Assembly: GCA_030424595.1 (NCBI GenBank)
Contig: JAUHWG010000024.1
Location: 114,137-178,136, forward strand
Length of the DNA stretch: 64,000 nt
Source of the DNA: Polyangia bacterium
GTDB lineage: Bacteria; Myxococcota_A; Polyangia; Nannocystales; Nannocystaceae
Reading direction: 5' to 3'
The translations under genes and the position numbers were made by a program. Positions 23,961 through 32,427 of this stretch are shown in pieces. The notes beneath the pieces are model-generated. The model saw only the letters and a program-made list of their open reading frames with translations, made no database searches and had not been told where the DNA came from. Within the stretch, counting starts at the first letter, position 1. Each line of letters starts with the position of its first letter.

Positions 23961-24131
23961 AGTCGCATCTCTCGGGCCGAGCCGCATCTCGCAGGCCGAG
24001 CCGCATCTCTCGGGCCCAGCCACATCTCCCGGGCCCAGCCGCATCTCGCAGGCCGAGCCGCATCTCTCGGGCCGAGCCGCATCTCCCGGGCCCAGCCGCA
24101 TCTCCCGGGCCCAGCCGCACCTCCCGGGCCC
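23961..24131. repeat. 19-bp tandem repeat, 9 copies
   Basis: Nine contiguous 19-bp units run from 23961 to 24131, consensus AGCCGCATCTCTCGGGCCG. Units differ at a few fixed positions (CTCTCGGG, CTCGCAGG or CTCCCGGG in the middle; G or C at the end), and the variants are interspersed. The unit is not a multiple of three, so it is not built for coding. Confidence 0.97.
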
Positions 24132-24204
24132 AGCCGAGCAGGGCCGGCCCAGGTTGGATCAGCAGGTTGGCCTGCTTCGCCGGCTCCGAGCGCTGGGGTC
24201 GTCC

Positions 24205-25671
24205 TCAGCCCGCGATCATCTCGGGGATCACCCCAGGCTCGAGCTCCGGATCGCCGAAGTCGTCGACGTGACCGCCCTCGCCGTTGGTCAGGCCGACCGC
24301 CGAGAGGATCGTGTTGTGGAACTTGTTGTGGGTGACGTCACCGGCGTCGATGTACTGCCCGGTCTTGAGGAAGCCGCCGCAGGAGCCTGCGCAGATCCAG
24401 GGCACGTTCTTGTAGGTGTGGGAGACCCCAGCGCCGAGATCGTTGCACCAGATCGCCACCGAGTCGTCGAGGAGCGTGCCGCCCTCGGTGCTGTAGAGCG
24501 AGAGCCGCTCCAGCAGGTGCTTGAACATCTTCGCGTGCTCGCGGTCGATGACGTGATGCTTGCCCTGGGCGTCCGGGATCGGATCTCCCTCGGAGCCGTC
24601 GGAGAAGATCCGGTGCGAGATCTGGTGGTAGCGCGGGAACTGGACCCCGTCGATCGTGTACTGCGTACCGTCGTTGCCGTCGCCGATCTGGAGGGTCGCG
24701 GCCCGCGTGTAGTCGCAGGCGAAGGCGAGGGCGATCAGGTTCATCTGCATCCGCGTGATCGTCTGGATCAGCGCGTCCTCGCCGTTGTAGCCCTGCTGGG
24801 CCTCCATCGCCATCAGCTCCTCCTCGGGGGGGAGCTCGCAGAGGAGCTCGACCTCGAGATCGCGGATCGCGTCAAAGTGGATCTCCAGGCGGGTGCGGTC
24901 GCCGGTCGAGAGATCGGGGCGACTCATCAACGACTGCATCTGCTCGCGGACGAGATCGTTGACGCTCATCCGCCGCGCCTTGATCTTCGCCGCGACCTCC
25001 TCGGGGAGCTCGTTGATCCCGACCATCTTGGTGTAGACGCTCCAGGGGTTGCGATCCGCGGCCCGCAGGTCCTTCGGTCCGCGGTAGGAGAGCACCTCGT
25101 TGATGTAGCCGCTCATCCGCCCGGAGTAGAGCGTGAGCGGGTCGGAGTTGTTCTCGGGGTTGAGCGCCTTGGCGATCCGGTTGTCGACCGACTCGCCCAT
25201 CGCCAGCGACTTGTTGCCCTGGGGATCGTCGGAGACCTTGGCCGCCGTCAGGCACTGGTTGCCGCCGCCGGAGTGGCCGCAGCCGTTGCCCGGGAAGGCG
25301 AAGCGGGTGCCGCGGACCATCAGCAGCTTGTCGGCGAACTCGGCGAGCTCGGAGACCGCCCGATCCTTGTCGGCGTTGGCGAGGCTGTCCTGGGTGATCG
25401 CGCCGAGCTGACTCGGCCAGAAGCGCTCTGGCTCGTCCTTGTCGGCCTGGGCGACGCCGTTGGCCTGGCGGACGTAGACGGCGAAGCGGGGCTGCTCGCC
25501 GGCGGCGTGCGCCCGCTGGTGCTTGGGGAGGAGGCTCTCGAGGAAGGGGAGGCCGACGACGGCGCCGCCCAGCCCCGTCAAGAAGGCGCGGCGGCCGAGC
25601 CCAGGGCGGAGGATTCGACCTTGGGGCCTAGGACGCTGAGGCATGGGCCGCTGGTTTGGCTTGAAGGACAT
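24205..25671 (-). CDS. DUF1552 family exported protein (Tat-type signal)
   Basis: DUF1552 proteins occur in Planctomycetes and Myxococcota beside DUF1592-type proteins; their role is unknown. The N-terminus has a twin-arginine-like signal, GRRAFLTGLGGAVVGLPFL from residue 26, which suggests export of a folded protein. The rest is soluble, with HSGGGNQCL, MSGYINEVLSYRGP and WCNDLGAGVSHTY stretches characteristic of the family as I recall it. The ATG at 25671 is preferred to the one at 25677, because AAGGAG stands 8 nt before the former and only 2 nt before the latter. It lies 16 bp after the DUF1592-type gene, in one operon. Confidence 0.9.
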   Translation of the reverse strand: MSFKPNQRPMPQRPRPQGRILRPGLGRRAFLTGLGGAVVGLPFLESLLPKHQRAHAAGEQPRFAVYVRQANGVAQADKDEPERFWPSQLGAITQDSLANADKDRAVSELAEFADKLLMVRGTRFAFPGNGCGHSGGGNQCLTAAKVSDDPQGNKSLAMGESVDNRIAKALNPENNSDPLTLYSGRMSGYINEVLSYRGPKDLRAADRNPWSVYTKMVGINELPEEVAAKIKARRMSVNDLVREQMQSLMSRPDLSTGDRTRLEIHFDAIRDLEVELLCELPPEEELMAMEAQQGYNGEDALIQTITRMQMNLIALAFACDYTRAATLQIGDGNDGTQYTIDGVQFPRYHQISHRIFSDGSEGDPIPDAQGKHHVIDREHAKMFKHLLERLSLYSTEGGTLLDDSVAIWCNDLGAGVSHTYKNVPWICAGSCGGFLKTGQYIDAGDVTHNKFHNTILSAVGLTNGEGGHVDDFGDPELEPGVIPEMIAG

Positions 25672-25679
25672 GGTCATGG

Positions 25680-25685
25680 CTCCTT
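25680..25685 (-). promoter_or_regulatory. Ribosome-binding site that decides the DUF1552 start
   Basis: On the minus strand this reads AAGGAG. Spacing is 8 nt to the ATG at 25671 but only 2 nt to the ATG at 25677, so the downstream ATG is the likely start. Confidence 0.75.
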
Positions 25686-25687
25686 AC

Positions 25688-27460
25688 TCAGCCCTCAGGG
25701 GGCGCACGGAAACGGAAGGCGTCGCTCTTGGTGAGTTCGAGGATGATCGAGGTGATCGGCAGGTCTTCGGCGAGGGAGCGATCGGCGAGGGCGAGGATCG
25801 CCAGGTTGTCGGCGGACTGTGTCGTCCGGGCGTAGCCGTACTCGAGCAGGTGGGCGACGTAGCAGCGGTGGGCGTCCTTGCTCTCGGCGATGAGGTTGGC
25901 GAGCTGGACCCCGCCGTCGAAGTCCATCAGCCCGTCGGCGAAGAGGAACTGGCCGGTCGCGTCGACCGGCTTGCCGGCGTCCATCGTCTGCCAGCGGCCG
26001 AGCGGGTCGTAGTTCTCGAGGGCGAAGCCGAGGGGGTTGATGAGGGTGCCGTGGCAGGCCTCGCCGCAGGTCCCCTTGCCGGTGTGCCGATCGATCCGCT
26101 CGCGGAGGCTCTCGCCCTCCATCGGCGGCGGCGGCGGTGGGATCACGTCCGGCGGCGGCGGCAGGCCGGTGCAGAGGACGTTCAGGTTGAGGAAGACGCC
26201 GCGGTGGATCGGGTCGTTCTCGGTGGTGCTGGCGTTGGCCGCGAGGAAGCCGCTGTGGGTCAGCACGCCCGCCCGCTGGGTCGGGTCGAGGTCGGTCGCG
26301 ACCAGCTCGTCGGTGAAGCCCGCGGGGTCGAGCCCGTAGAGCGGGGCGAGGGTCTTGTTGACGAAGGAGTAGGGCTCGGTGAGGAGCTCCGCGAGACCGC
26401 CACCGCTGGCGAAGACGACGTCGTCGATGAACATCATCGTCTCGTCGATCATCATCTCCCGCATCGAGTCCTGGAACTCCGGGAAGAGCCCGGGGTCCTT
26501 GTTGATCTTGGTGTAGTGCTCGACGTCGAGGGTCTGGTAGTGGAACGCCGCGACCATCTCCCGCGCCCGCGGATCGGCGAGCATGCGCTTGGCCTGGGCC
26601 TCGACGCCGGCGACTGTCAGGAGCTCGTCCGCCGCCGCGGCGTCGAAGAGCGCCTGGTCGGGCATCGTGTCCCAGAGCATGTAGGAGAGCTTGCTCGCCA
26701 GCTCCCAGCTCCCGAGCGGGATCCGGTCGCCCTCGACGACGTCGCTGAGCTCGACCCGGTAGAGGAAGTTCGGCGATTGGAGGAAGGTCTGGAGGAGCAC
26801 CCGCACCCCCTCGGCGAAGGGATCGTCGCCGCCGATGCTCAGCCCCTCCTGGAAGACCGTGAGGTGTCGCTCCACCTCGTCGGCGGAGAGGGGCCGGCGG
26901 TACGCCCTGGCGCCGAAGGTCTCGATGAACGCGGTCGCCTTGGCCGTGCTGTCGCCCTCGACCGCGGGCACGATCAGCGCCATCATCTCCGGGTCTGTGA
27001 TCACCTGCTCGGCGATCTCCTCGGAGGCCCGCTGGTAGTCGCTCCAGAGGGTCGCGGAGACCACCAGCTTCTCGCTGTTGTTGTCGTAGCCGCCGCTGAT
27101 CGGATCGCCGATGAAGAGCCCGGACTTGCCGGTCCCCTGCCCGAGGTAGAAGAGATCGCGGATCGTGTTCTCCCACTGACGATGGCTGAGCCGAGGGAAG
27201 CGCGACGTCGCCGGCAACGTCTGCATCTCCATCCCGCCGGTGGGATCGTCGGTGTCGGTCCCGCTCTCGCTGCCCCCCTCCGTCGCCGCGGAGTCGCTGC
27301 CCCCCTCCGTCGCGGCCGAATCGCTGCCGCCATCTGTCGCCGTCGCCGTCGCATCATCACCGGCGGGTGCGCCCGTGTAGCAGCCGAACGTCAGCGCGAT
27401 CGCAGGGAGAACCGTCGCGAGCGACGGAGGACCAGCTCGACCCCAACAACCTCGAATCAT
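25688..27460 (-). CDS. DUF1592/DUF1588-type cytochrome-like lipoprotein
   Basis: This 590-residue protein matches the DUF1587/1595/1592/1588/1585 domain series usually found with DUF1552. A lipobox LTFGC (Cys27) is followed by a Ser/Thr/Gly/Glu-rich linker with a repeated SDSAATEGG motif. Domain landmarks are RLSHRQWENTIRDLF, ARAYRRPLSADEVERH, LQSPNFLYRVEL, and near the end a CGEACHG motif (CxxCH) before NPLGFALENYDPLGRW. CxxCH could bind one c-type haem, and the family is suspected of redox or envelope roles. The ATG at 27460 is chosen since it gives the lipobox; the frame is open 53 codons further up without homology. It is cotranscribed with the DUF1552 gene. Confidence 0.9.
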   Translation of the reverse strand: MIRGCWGRAGPPSLATVLPAIALTFGCYTGAPAGDDATATATDGGSDSAATEGGSDSAATEGGSESGTDTDDPTGGMEMQTLPATSRFPRLSHRQWENTIRDLFYLGQGTGKSGLFIGDPISGGYDNNSEKLVVSATLWSDYQRASEEIAEQVITDPEMMALIVPAVEGDSTAKATAFIETFGARAYRRPLSADEVERHLTVFQEGLSIGGDDPFAEGVRVLLQTFLQSPNFLYRVELSDVVEGDRIPLGSWELASKLSYMLWDTMPDQALFDAAAADELLTVAGVEAQAKRMLADPRAREMVAAFHYQTLDVEHYTKINKDPGLFPEFQDSMREMMIDETMMFIDDVVFASGGGLAELLTEPYSFVNKTLAPLYGLDPAGFTDELVATDLDPTQRAGVLTHSGFLAANASTTENDPIHRGVFLNLNVLCTGLPPPPDVIPPPPPPMEGESLRERIDRHTGKGTCGEACHGTLINPLGFALENYDPLGRWQTMDAGKPVDATGQFLFADGLMDFDGGVQLANLIAESKDAHRCYVAHLLEYGYARTTQSADNLAILALADRSLAEDLPITSIILELTKSDAFRFRAPPEG

Positions 27461-27738
27461 GCTGCCATCGTGCGAGGGCGCGGTGGCCACTGTCAAACCC
27501 CTCGCCAGGCCACGCTTTCCGGCGACGCGTGGGGGGGCGCGGACCCATCCGAGCGCCGCGCTCCGCCGAACCCCTCGCACGCGACCGTCTGCTGGGCCGC
27601 CGCGGCCTCTACCCCCCACACAGGGTCGACGCTCAGACTCGCCCCGACGATCACCTCGCGCCGAAGCGGGCGTCCGGGCGTCGATTTGCCCGTTCGACTC
27701 TGTACGAGGATGAGCGCCGCGCCCCGCTCCATCGCGGC

Positions 27739-27822
27739 TCCATCCTCTCGGGAGCCCCGCTCGGCCCGCTCCCTCGCCGCTCCATCCTCTCGGGAGCCCC
27801 GCTCGGCCCGCTCCCTCGCCGC
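27739..27822. repeat. 42-bp direct tandem repeat, 2 identical copies
   Basis: A 42-bp unit beginning TCCATCCTCTCGGGAG is present twice, at 27739-27780 and 27781-27822, without mismatch; a decayed partial copy lies just before. It sits in the 412-bp gap between the DUF1592-type gene and the MocA-like gene. Identity over 84 bp suggests a recent duplication. Nothing else was seen in the gap. Confidence 0.95.
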
Positions 27823-27872
27823 TCGAACCTCAGGGCTCAAGCCCTCTCTCCCCCGCGACGCTCACCCGTCGC

Positions 27873-28511
27873 TCACCCGTCGCTCAGCCGCAGGAGATCC
27901 CCAGGTCGATCGAAGTTCTCGAGGATCCCCGGGTCTGAGACCTCGACGGATGACCGCAGGGCGTCGATCGTCGGCGAGCGCAGCCAGCTCCGCGGACCCT
28001 CGTCACAGGGCAGGCCCAGGAGCGCCGAGAAGAGCGCCCGGGGATAGACGATCGGATGCCCACGCCGGCCCGCGTGCGCCGGCTGCCAGATCCTGTTGGG
28101 AGCCCGCGCGTGGGCCTGCGCCAGGGCTCGACATGTCGCAGGCAGGACCCGCGGGCGATCGATCGCCAGGACCATCACCCCCGAGACCTCCGTGCCCTCC
28201 GAGCCCTCCGTGCCCTCCGTGCCCTCCGAGCCCTCCGAGCCCGAGCCCGACGCCGACAACGCCGAGAGCCCCGCCTGCAGGCTACTAAGCTGTCCCTTCG
28301 ACCATCTCTCATTGTGGGTCCGACGCGCCGACCCTAGCTCCGCGCCCGGGAGTGCGATCGCCCCCTCGACGACGACGATCGGCGCGCACCCGCAGCCCTC
28401 CGCCAGGCCGACGACCCGCCGGAGAAAGCTCTGCCCTCCCCACTCGAGCAGCGCCTTCGGTCGGCCCATCCGGGTCGACGCCCCCGCCGCGAGGACCACC
28501 GCCGCGAGCAC
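27873..28511 (-). CDS. MocA/MobA-like molybdopterin nucleotidyltransferase
   Basis: The family transfers a nucleotide (CTP or GTP) to molybdopterin, or to similar acceptors. The N-terminus has the signature VVLAAGASTRMGRPK, then NERWSKGQLSSLQAGL and LAIDRP, where family members usually have DxP (DQP/DMP). The GHPIVYP motif follows. Between the SLQAGL and LAIDRP motifs an 18-residue Gly/Ser/Thr/Glu repeat is inserted (GSEGSEGTEGTEGSEGTE). The GTG at 28511 is preferred: it leaves 8 bp after the upstream stop, while the alternative TTG at 28568 would overlap that gene by 50 bp. XdhC, a partner in Mo-enzyme maturation, is encoded nearby, which supports MocA (CMP) type. Confidence 0.85.
   Translation of the reverse strand: MLAAVVLAAGASTRMGRPKALLEWGGQSFLRRVVGLAEGCGCAPIVVVEGAIALPGAELGSARRTHNERWSKGQLSSLQAGLSALSASGSGSEGSEGTEGTEGSEGTEVSGVMVLAIDRPRVLPATCRALAQAHARAPNRIWQPAHAGRRGHPIVYPRALFSALLGLPCDEGPRSWLRSPTIDALRSSVEVSDPGILENFDRPGDLLRLSDG
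28188..28246. repeat. In-frame 9-bp repeat inside the MocA-like gene
   Basis: About six units of the 9-mer CCTCCG(T/A)GC (plus strand) encode the SEG/TEG tripeptides inserted in the nucleotidyltransferase. The unit length keeps the reading frame. Confidence 0.85.
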
Positions 28512-28518
28512 GGGGCCC

Positions 28519-30345
28519 TCAGCCCTTCTTCTCGGCCCAGGCCTCGCGCTCGCTCGGCTCGCCGTCAAAGTACGCGTCCCAGACCCGGTCCATCAGCTCT
28601 CGCGCCTTCTTGGCGGTCGTCGGTTCGGGCGTCAGGAGCGCCCGTGGAAAACCGATCGCGAAGGCGCCGCGTCCGGCCTGGAGCTGGAGCCCGAGGCCGA
28701 CATCGCCGAGCTCGCCGAGCTTGCCGAGCTCCGACAACACCTTGGCGTACTCCTTGCTCACCTTCGCGTCGGTCGAGCGATCGCGGGCGATCGTCGCGAC
28801 CATCCGGGTGACGCCGACAGGATCGACGGTGATGCAGAGCTGGCAGCCGTCGGCGGCCCGACGGGCCTGGAGGAGGCCGCCGTCGCTCGCGAGCACCCCC
28901 GCCTTGGCGTCGCCCCAAAGCTCGCCCGCACCGCCGCCCAGGGCCAGCATCGCGACCCCGTCGCTGACGCCGGTGATGATCTCGACCTCCTTCTTCTTGG
29001 TCAGGAAGGAGGCGACCCGATCCGCCTCTCCGGCCATGTTCTTCGGCACGCCGATCCGCAGCAGGTCGCCCTTGCCCCGCCCGAGACGGGCGCCGCCCGC
29101 CTTCGTCGTCACCTTGAAGGCCACCTCCGCGGAGCCGCCGGCGAGCTCGCGGTAGCTCTCGAGCGCCTGGACGACGGCGTCGCTTATCTGCTTGAGCGCC
29201 TGACCGCCCGCCGCCTCGTCCTTGACGTCAGCGGCGATGAGGAGGGCCACGCGGCCGCTCTTGGTCACGTAGAGCCCCATCGACACGTCGTTTTGGACCT
29301 GGTCGAGGAGCTCATGGCTGGCGCCGATCGCCTGGCGAGCGAGCTTGTTGAAGGGCTCGGGGATCTGGTCCATCGGCACCGAGCGATCGATCGACGCGTG
29401 GAGGAGCGCGGGCGATCCCCAGGGCATCGACAGGGCCGCGACCGGATTCCCGGGCATCCGCCCCTCGAGCGCCGTCGGCTTGACCCGCGGCGGACCGAGG
29501 GGATCGAGGCCGAGCTTCTCAAAGGGGGCGAGCGCCCCGACCCTGAGCTGGAGGTCGCGGTCGGTGCCGGCGTCGAGCTCAAAGCGGACCTCGCTGAGCC
29601 CGTCGCCGACCGCCGCGATCTGCCGCATCGCCTGGCCGTCCGGCGGCACGTCGACGAAGTCACGGGCGTCGAGCCATCCCTTGGGGATCCCGTCGGCGAC
29701 GACCTGGAGGCGTCGAGGCCCGGTCACAGCGCTCTTGAGGCTCGTCGCCTTGTCGAGGTCCGCGGCGACGAAGGCGAACTCTAGGGCCGTCGGCTGCTCA
29801 CGGAAGAGAAGGCGGATGTTCTCGTCGACCATCTCCCAGACGCCGTTGCCGAGGGGTTGGGGACGTCGCCCCTCGGGGACCGCGTCGATCACCGCCCGCG
29901 AATTCGCGGCGGCGAGGGTGCCATAGGCGCGGAAGTCGCTCGGCAGGCTCTCCTCGGTCAAGGGCACCTGGAAGTCGATCGCCATCAACCCGCTCCAGTT
30001 GAGGCTCGTCCACATCCCGGGGCCGTAGGCGAGCTGGAGGAGCATCCCCTGGGCCTGGGCGCTGATGTCGAAGGGCTCGCCGGTCCAGGCCCCGGTGCTC
30101 TGCTTGACCCAGGCGAAGACATCGTCGAGCTCGCGGACGCTGGCGCGAACATGGACGCTCGGCAGCGGCTCCGCCTCGGCGACCACCGGCGCGCTCTCCT
30201 CGGCCTCCGGCTGCGTCGCGCCGGCTTCGTCGTCGACGACGGGGATCTCGGGCGCCTCCTTTTGCTTGCAGGAGAGCGGCGCGAGGGCGAAGAGCGCGGC
30301 CGCCGAGAGGACCAGAGGACGCGTGAGCGAGCGACGAAGCGACAT
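28519..30345 (-). CDS. Large predicted lipoprotein of unknown function
   Basis: This is a 608-residue protein with a clear lipoprotein signal (APLSC, Cys26), followed by an acidic, Pro/Ala-rich linker. The body is a mix of strands and helices, without motifs that I can assign; the overall look (SALxxxx, threading of VPLxxLGxDP segments) resembles DUF3352-like envelope proteins, but this is weak. The ATG at 30345 is chosen because it begins the signal peptide; the frame is open 30 codons further up. It lies between mocA-like and xdhC genes on the same strand, but with a 136-bp gap from xdhC, so a link with molybdenum enzymes is not shown. Confidence 0.75.
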   Translation of the reverse strand: MSLRRSLTRPLVLSAAALFALAPLSCKQKEAPEIPVVDDEAGATQPEAEESAPVVAEAEPLPSVHVRASVRELDDVFAWVKQSTGAWTGEPFDISAQAQGMLLQLAYGPGMWTSLNWSGLMAIDFQVPLTEESLPSDFRAYGTLAAANSRAVIDAVPEGRRPQPLGNGVWEMVDENIRLLFREQPTALEFAFVAADLDKATSLKSAVTGPRRLQVVADGIPKGWLDARDFVDVPPDGQAMRQIAAVGDGLSEVRFELDAGTDRDLQLRVGALAPFEKLGLDPLGPPRVKPTALEGRMPGNPVAALSMPWGSPALLHASIDRSVPMDQIPEPFNKLARQAIGASHELLDQVQNDVSMGLYVTKSGRVALLIAADVKDEAAGGQALKQISDAVVQALESYRELAGGSAEVAFKVTTKAGGARLGRGKGDLLRIGVPKNMAGEADRVASFLTKKKEVEIITGVSDGVAMLALGGGAGELWGDAKAGVLASDGGLLQARRAADGCQLCITVDPVGVTRMVATIARDRSTDAKVSKEYAKVLSELGKLGELGDVGLGLQLQAGRGAFAIGFPRALLTPEPTTAKKARELMDRVWDAYFDGEPSEREAWAEKKG

Positions 30346-30481
30346 CGGCGGGAGTGTACCAACCGCCCCCGGCGGGGGCGATGTTCGCAGGCGGACGACC
30401 GCGCCCACAGGACTCGCCGGCGCCTCGGATGGCACACAGCCCCGCGGCCCCGCCGACCGAGACCTGACGCTCGTCGGCCTG

Positions 30482-31408
30482 CTACGAGCCCGCGCTCGGC
30501 GCGGGATCGCCCGACGCTGCGGGGACCACCGGACCTGAGCGCCGCTCAGCCGCCGCCTGGGCCTCCTCGATCACGCTCATCGACTGGCCAGAGCCGCCGT
30601 GGCGGAGGGCGACCAGCTCCGCGATCACGCTGACGGCGATCTCCGCCGGCGTCCGCCCGCCGAGGGCGAGGCCGATCGGCGCCCGCACCCGGCTGAGGTC
30701 CGGCCGCGCCCGTCCGAGCTCCTCCTCGCGCCGCAGCACCCGGGCGATGACGGTGTGGACCTTTCGCCGCGAGCCGATCATGCCGAGGTAGCGGTAGCTG
30801 CGGCGGAGCAGGCCGGTGAGGGCGACCTGATCGCGCTGATGATCGCGGGTCAGGATCACCAGATGGTCGCTCGCCTCCCCCTCGCCCAGCGCCGACTCCA
30901 GCTCGTCGACGTCGTAGGCGAGGCAGGTCGCCCCGGCGAAGGCGGGGTGCTCCAGCAGCTCCTCGCGATCGTCGACGACCACCAGGCGAAAGCCGACGTT
31001 CATCGCCAGCGGGGCGATCGCCTGGGCGACATGGCCCGCGCCGACCAGGATCAGGCGCTCTGCGCTCTGTAGATGCTCCACGAAGACCTCCATCGCCCCT
31101 CCGCAGCACATCCCGAGGTCGCGGACCAGGTGGGCCTCGATCCGCCGGGTCCGCCCGTCCTTGAGGGTCTGGCGGCAGGCGTCGAGCACCTGAGCCTCGA
31201 TAGCTCCGCCCCCGACGGTGCCGATCATCGTTCCGTCGCCGAAGAGGAGGAGGCGGGCCCCGAGCGCCTGCGGGGCTGAGCCGGCGCGGCCGATCACCGT
31301 CGCTAGGGCGGCGGGCCCCGGGCGGGCCCCGCTGAGGACCGAGGCCGTGGCCTTCGAGACCTCTAAGAGTGCTGCGGCGGACACCGGGCGGAGTGTAACA
31401 GCGCGCAC
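30482..31408 (-). CDS. xdhC: XdhC/CoxI family molybdenum-enzyme maturation protein
   Basis: XdhC binds molybdenum cofactor and helps its sulfuration and insertion into xanthine dehydrogenase-type hydroxylases. The 308-residue protein shows both domains: XdhC_CoxI with GTVGGGAIEAQVLDA and LGMCCGGAMEV, and a C-terminal Rossmann domain with LILVGAGHVAQAIAPLA, VVVDDREE and YLGMIGSRRKV. The start is a GTG at 31408; a second GTG at 31384 is as likely. No Mo-hydroxylase subunit gene lies in the window. With the MocA-like gene it suggests that such an enzyme is encoded elsewhere. Confidence 0.94.
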   Translation of the reverse strand: MRAVTLRPVSAAALLEVSKATASVLSGARPGPAALATVIGRAGSAPQALGARLLLFGDGTMIGTVGGGAIEAQVLDACRQTLKDGRTRRIEAHLVRDLGMCCGGAMEVFVEHLQSAERLILVGAGHVAQAIAPLAMNVGFRLVVVDDREELLEHPAFAGATCLAYDVDELESALGEGEASDHLVILTRDHQRDQVALTGLLRRSYRYLGMIGSRRKVHTVIARVLRREEELGRARPDLSRVRAPIGLALGGRTPAEIAVSVIAELVALRHGGSGQSMSVIEEAQAAAERRSGPVVPAASGDPAPSAGS

Positions 31409-31432
31409 CGTGATAGAGTGCCCGCTGGATAC

Positions 31433-31438
31433 AAGGAG
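31433..31438 (+). promoter_or_regulatory. Ribosome-binding site of the 225-aa lipoprotein gene
   Basis: AAGGAG stands 8 nt before the ATG at 31447 but only 2 nt before an in-frame GTG at 31441. It therefore selects the ATG. Confidence 0.8.
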
Positions 31439-31446
31439 CAGTGGTT

Positions 31447-32124
31447 ATGCCGAGTACGCGATCCCTAGTCGTTGGAGCCCTGGCCCTCGCACTCTCCGCC
31501 TGCGGCGGCGAGCGGCCATCGATCGAAGACCAGATCGGACCCGCCTCGAAGAAGCCCTCCGAGGTGAAGGCCGAGAAGACGAGCACGATGTCGCCGGAGG
31601 AGCTCGCGGAGGCGCGGCGCAAGGCCGGCTTTGTCGACCCCGAGGAGGAGCGGGCGAAGGTCGCCGTGGAGATGGAGAAGGGCGAGCGCGAGTACGTCAA
31701 GACCCGACTCGCGGACTTCCGCAGCCTCAGCAAGGACTTCGAGGCGAGCGTCGACGAGCTCGAGAAGGAGGTCGCCAAGTGGGCCAAGGCCAAGGACCCG
31801 CAGAAGGCCTTCGACAAGTTCAAGGGCAAGTTCATGAAGCCCGCCCGCGCGCACATGAAGACGCAGGCCAAGCTCACCGAGAACAACGCCCGCGGCGGCA
31901 AGACCAACGAGTCGTTGATCATGGCCCTGCGGACCTGGGACGATCTCCTCAACGATCTCAGCCCCGATATCGCCGACAACGAGCGCTATCCGGAGATCAT
32001 CAAGGAGGTCCGCGAAGGCCTCGCCAAGGTCAACGCCAGCCTCGACGACATCGAGAAGGACGAGGATCTGGTCGTCAACAAGTTCTACAAGCCCGGCTCG
32101 GAGGGCTCCGAAGAAGAGGAGTAG
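31447..32124 (+). CDS. Predicted lipoprotein, helical and charged, unknown function
   Basis: This is a 225-residue protein with a good lipobox (ALSAC, Cys19). The mature part is rich in Lys and Glu and looks almost all helical; residues 75-125 have coiled-coil character (FEASVDELEKEVAKWAKAK). The end is acidic (EGSEEEE). No family was recognised. The ribosome-binding site is strong. It is transcribed divergently from xdhC, with 38 bp between the start codons, so the promoters must overlap. It is followed by another small lipoprotein gene after 303 bp. Confidence 0.8.
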   Translation: MPSTRSLVVGALALALSACGGERPSIEDQIGPASKKPSEVKAEKTSTMSPEELAEARRKAGFVDPEEERAKVAVEMEKGEREYVKTRLADFRSLSKDFEASVDELEKEVAKWAKAKDPQKAFDKFKGKFMKPARAHMKTQAKLTENNARGGKTNESLIMALRTWDDLLNDLSPDIADNERYPEIIKEVREGLAKVNASLDDIEKDEDLVVNKFYKPGSEGSEEEE

Positions 32125-32356
32125 GCACGGGGCCCCAAGCCCCGCGAGATCCGCAGCGGCGGCGGCCGCGGCGGTCTTCGGGGGCCTCGATCCTCGCCAT
32201 TCGCGACGCTCCCGGGCGCGCGCTGCCGAGCGCGAAGAAGCGACAATAGCCCCTCCTTGCACCGCCCCTAGGTCATTGCGGTGACTGCGCGCACGCCCCT
32301 GCGCAGGCTTCTGGAATTTGCCCGCGAAGTAGGGTATCCCGCCTCACTGTTCAACA

Positions 32357-32415
32357 TCGACGTCCATCGACGTCGACCCCCCGATTTAGGGGAACTACCG
32401 TCCCCTGTGTGGGGA
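32357..32415 (+). promoter_or_regulatory. Leader region with three short inverted repeats
   Basis: Three inverted repeats follow each other before the 82-aa lipoprotein gene. TCGACGTC/GACGTCGA has 8-bp arms and a 4-nt loop (32357-32376). CCCC/GGGG has a 6-nt loop (32379-32392). TCCCC/GGGGA has a 5-nt loop (32401-32415) and ends just before the ribosome-binding site. The rest of the 303-bp gap (32125-32427) holds nothing I could identify. A structured 5' leader or an operator are both possible. Confidence 0.5.
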
Positions 32416-32427
32416 AGCAGGAGAATC

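Noticed and set aside
23961..24131. CRISPR array
   Set aside because: The units are directly adjacent without unique spacers, and no cas gene is near. The same applies to the other tandem arrays.
23428..24135. Open frames through the 19-bp repeats upstream of the enoyl-CoA hydratase
   Set aside because: They translate repeat DNA in all frames into MRLGPGDA-like peptides without homology; the crotonase starts at 23813.
27493..27840. Minus-strand frame of 115 codons with two 14-residue repeats
   Set aside because: The repeats only mirror the 42-bp DNA duplication; no ribosome-binding site or conserved domain is seen, and it overlaps the start of the DUF1592-type gene.
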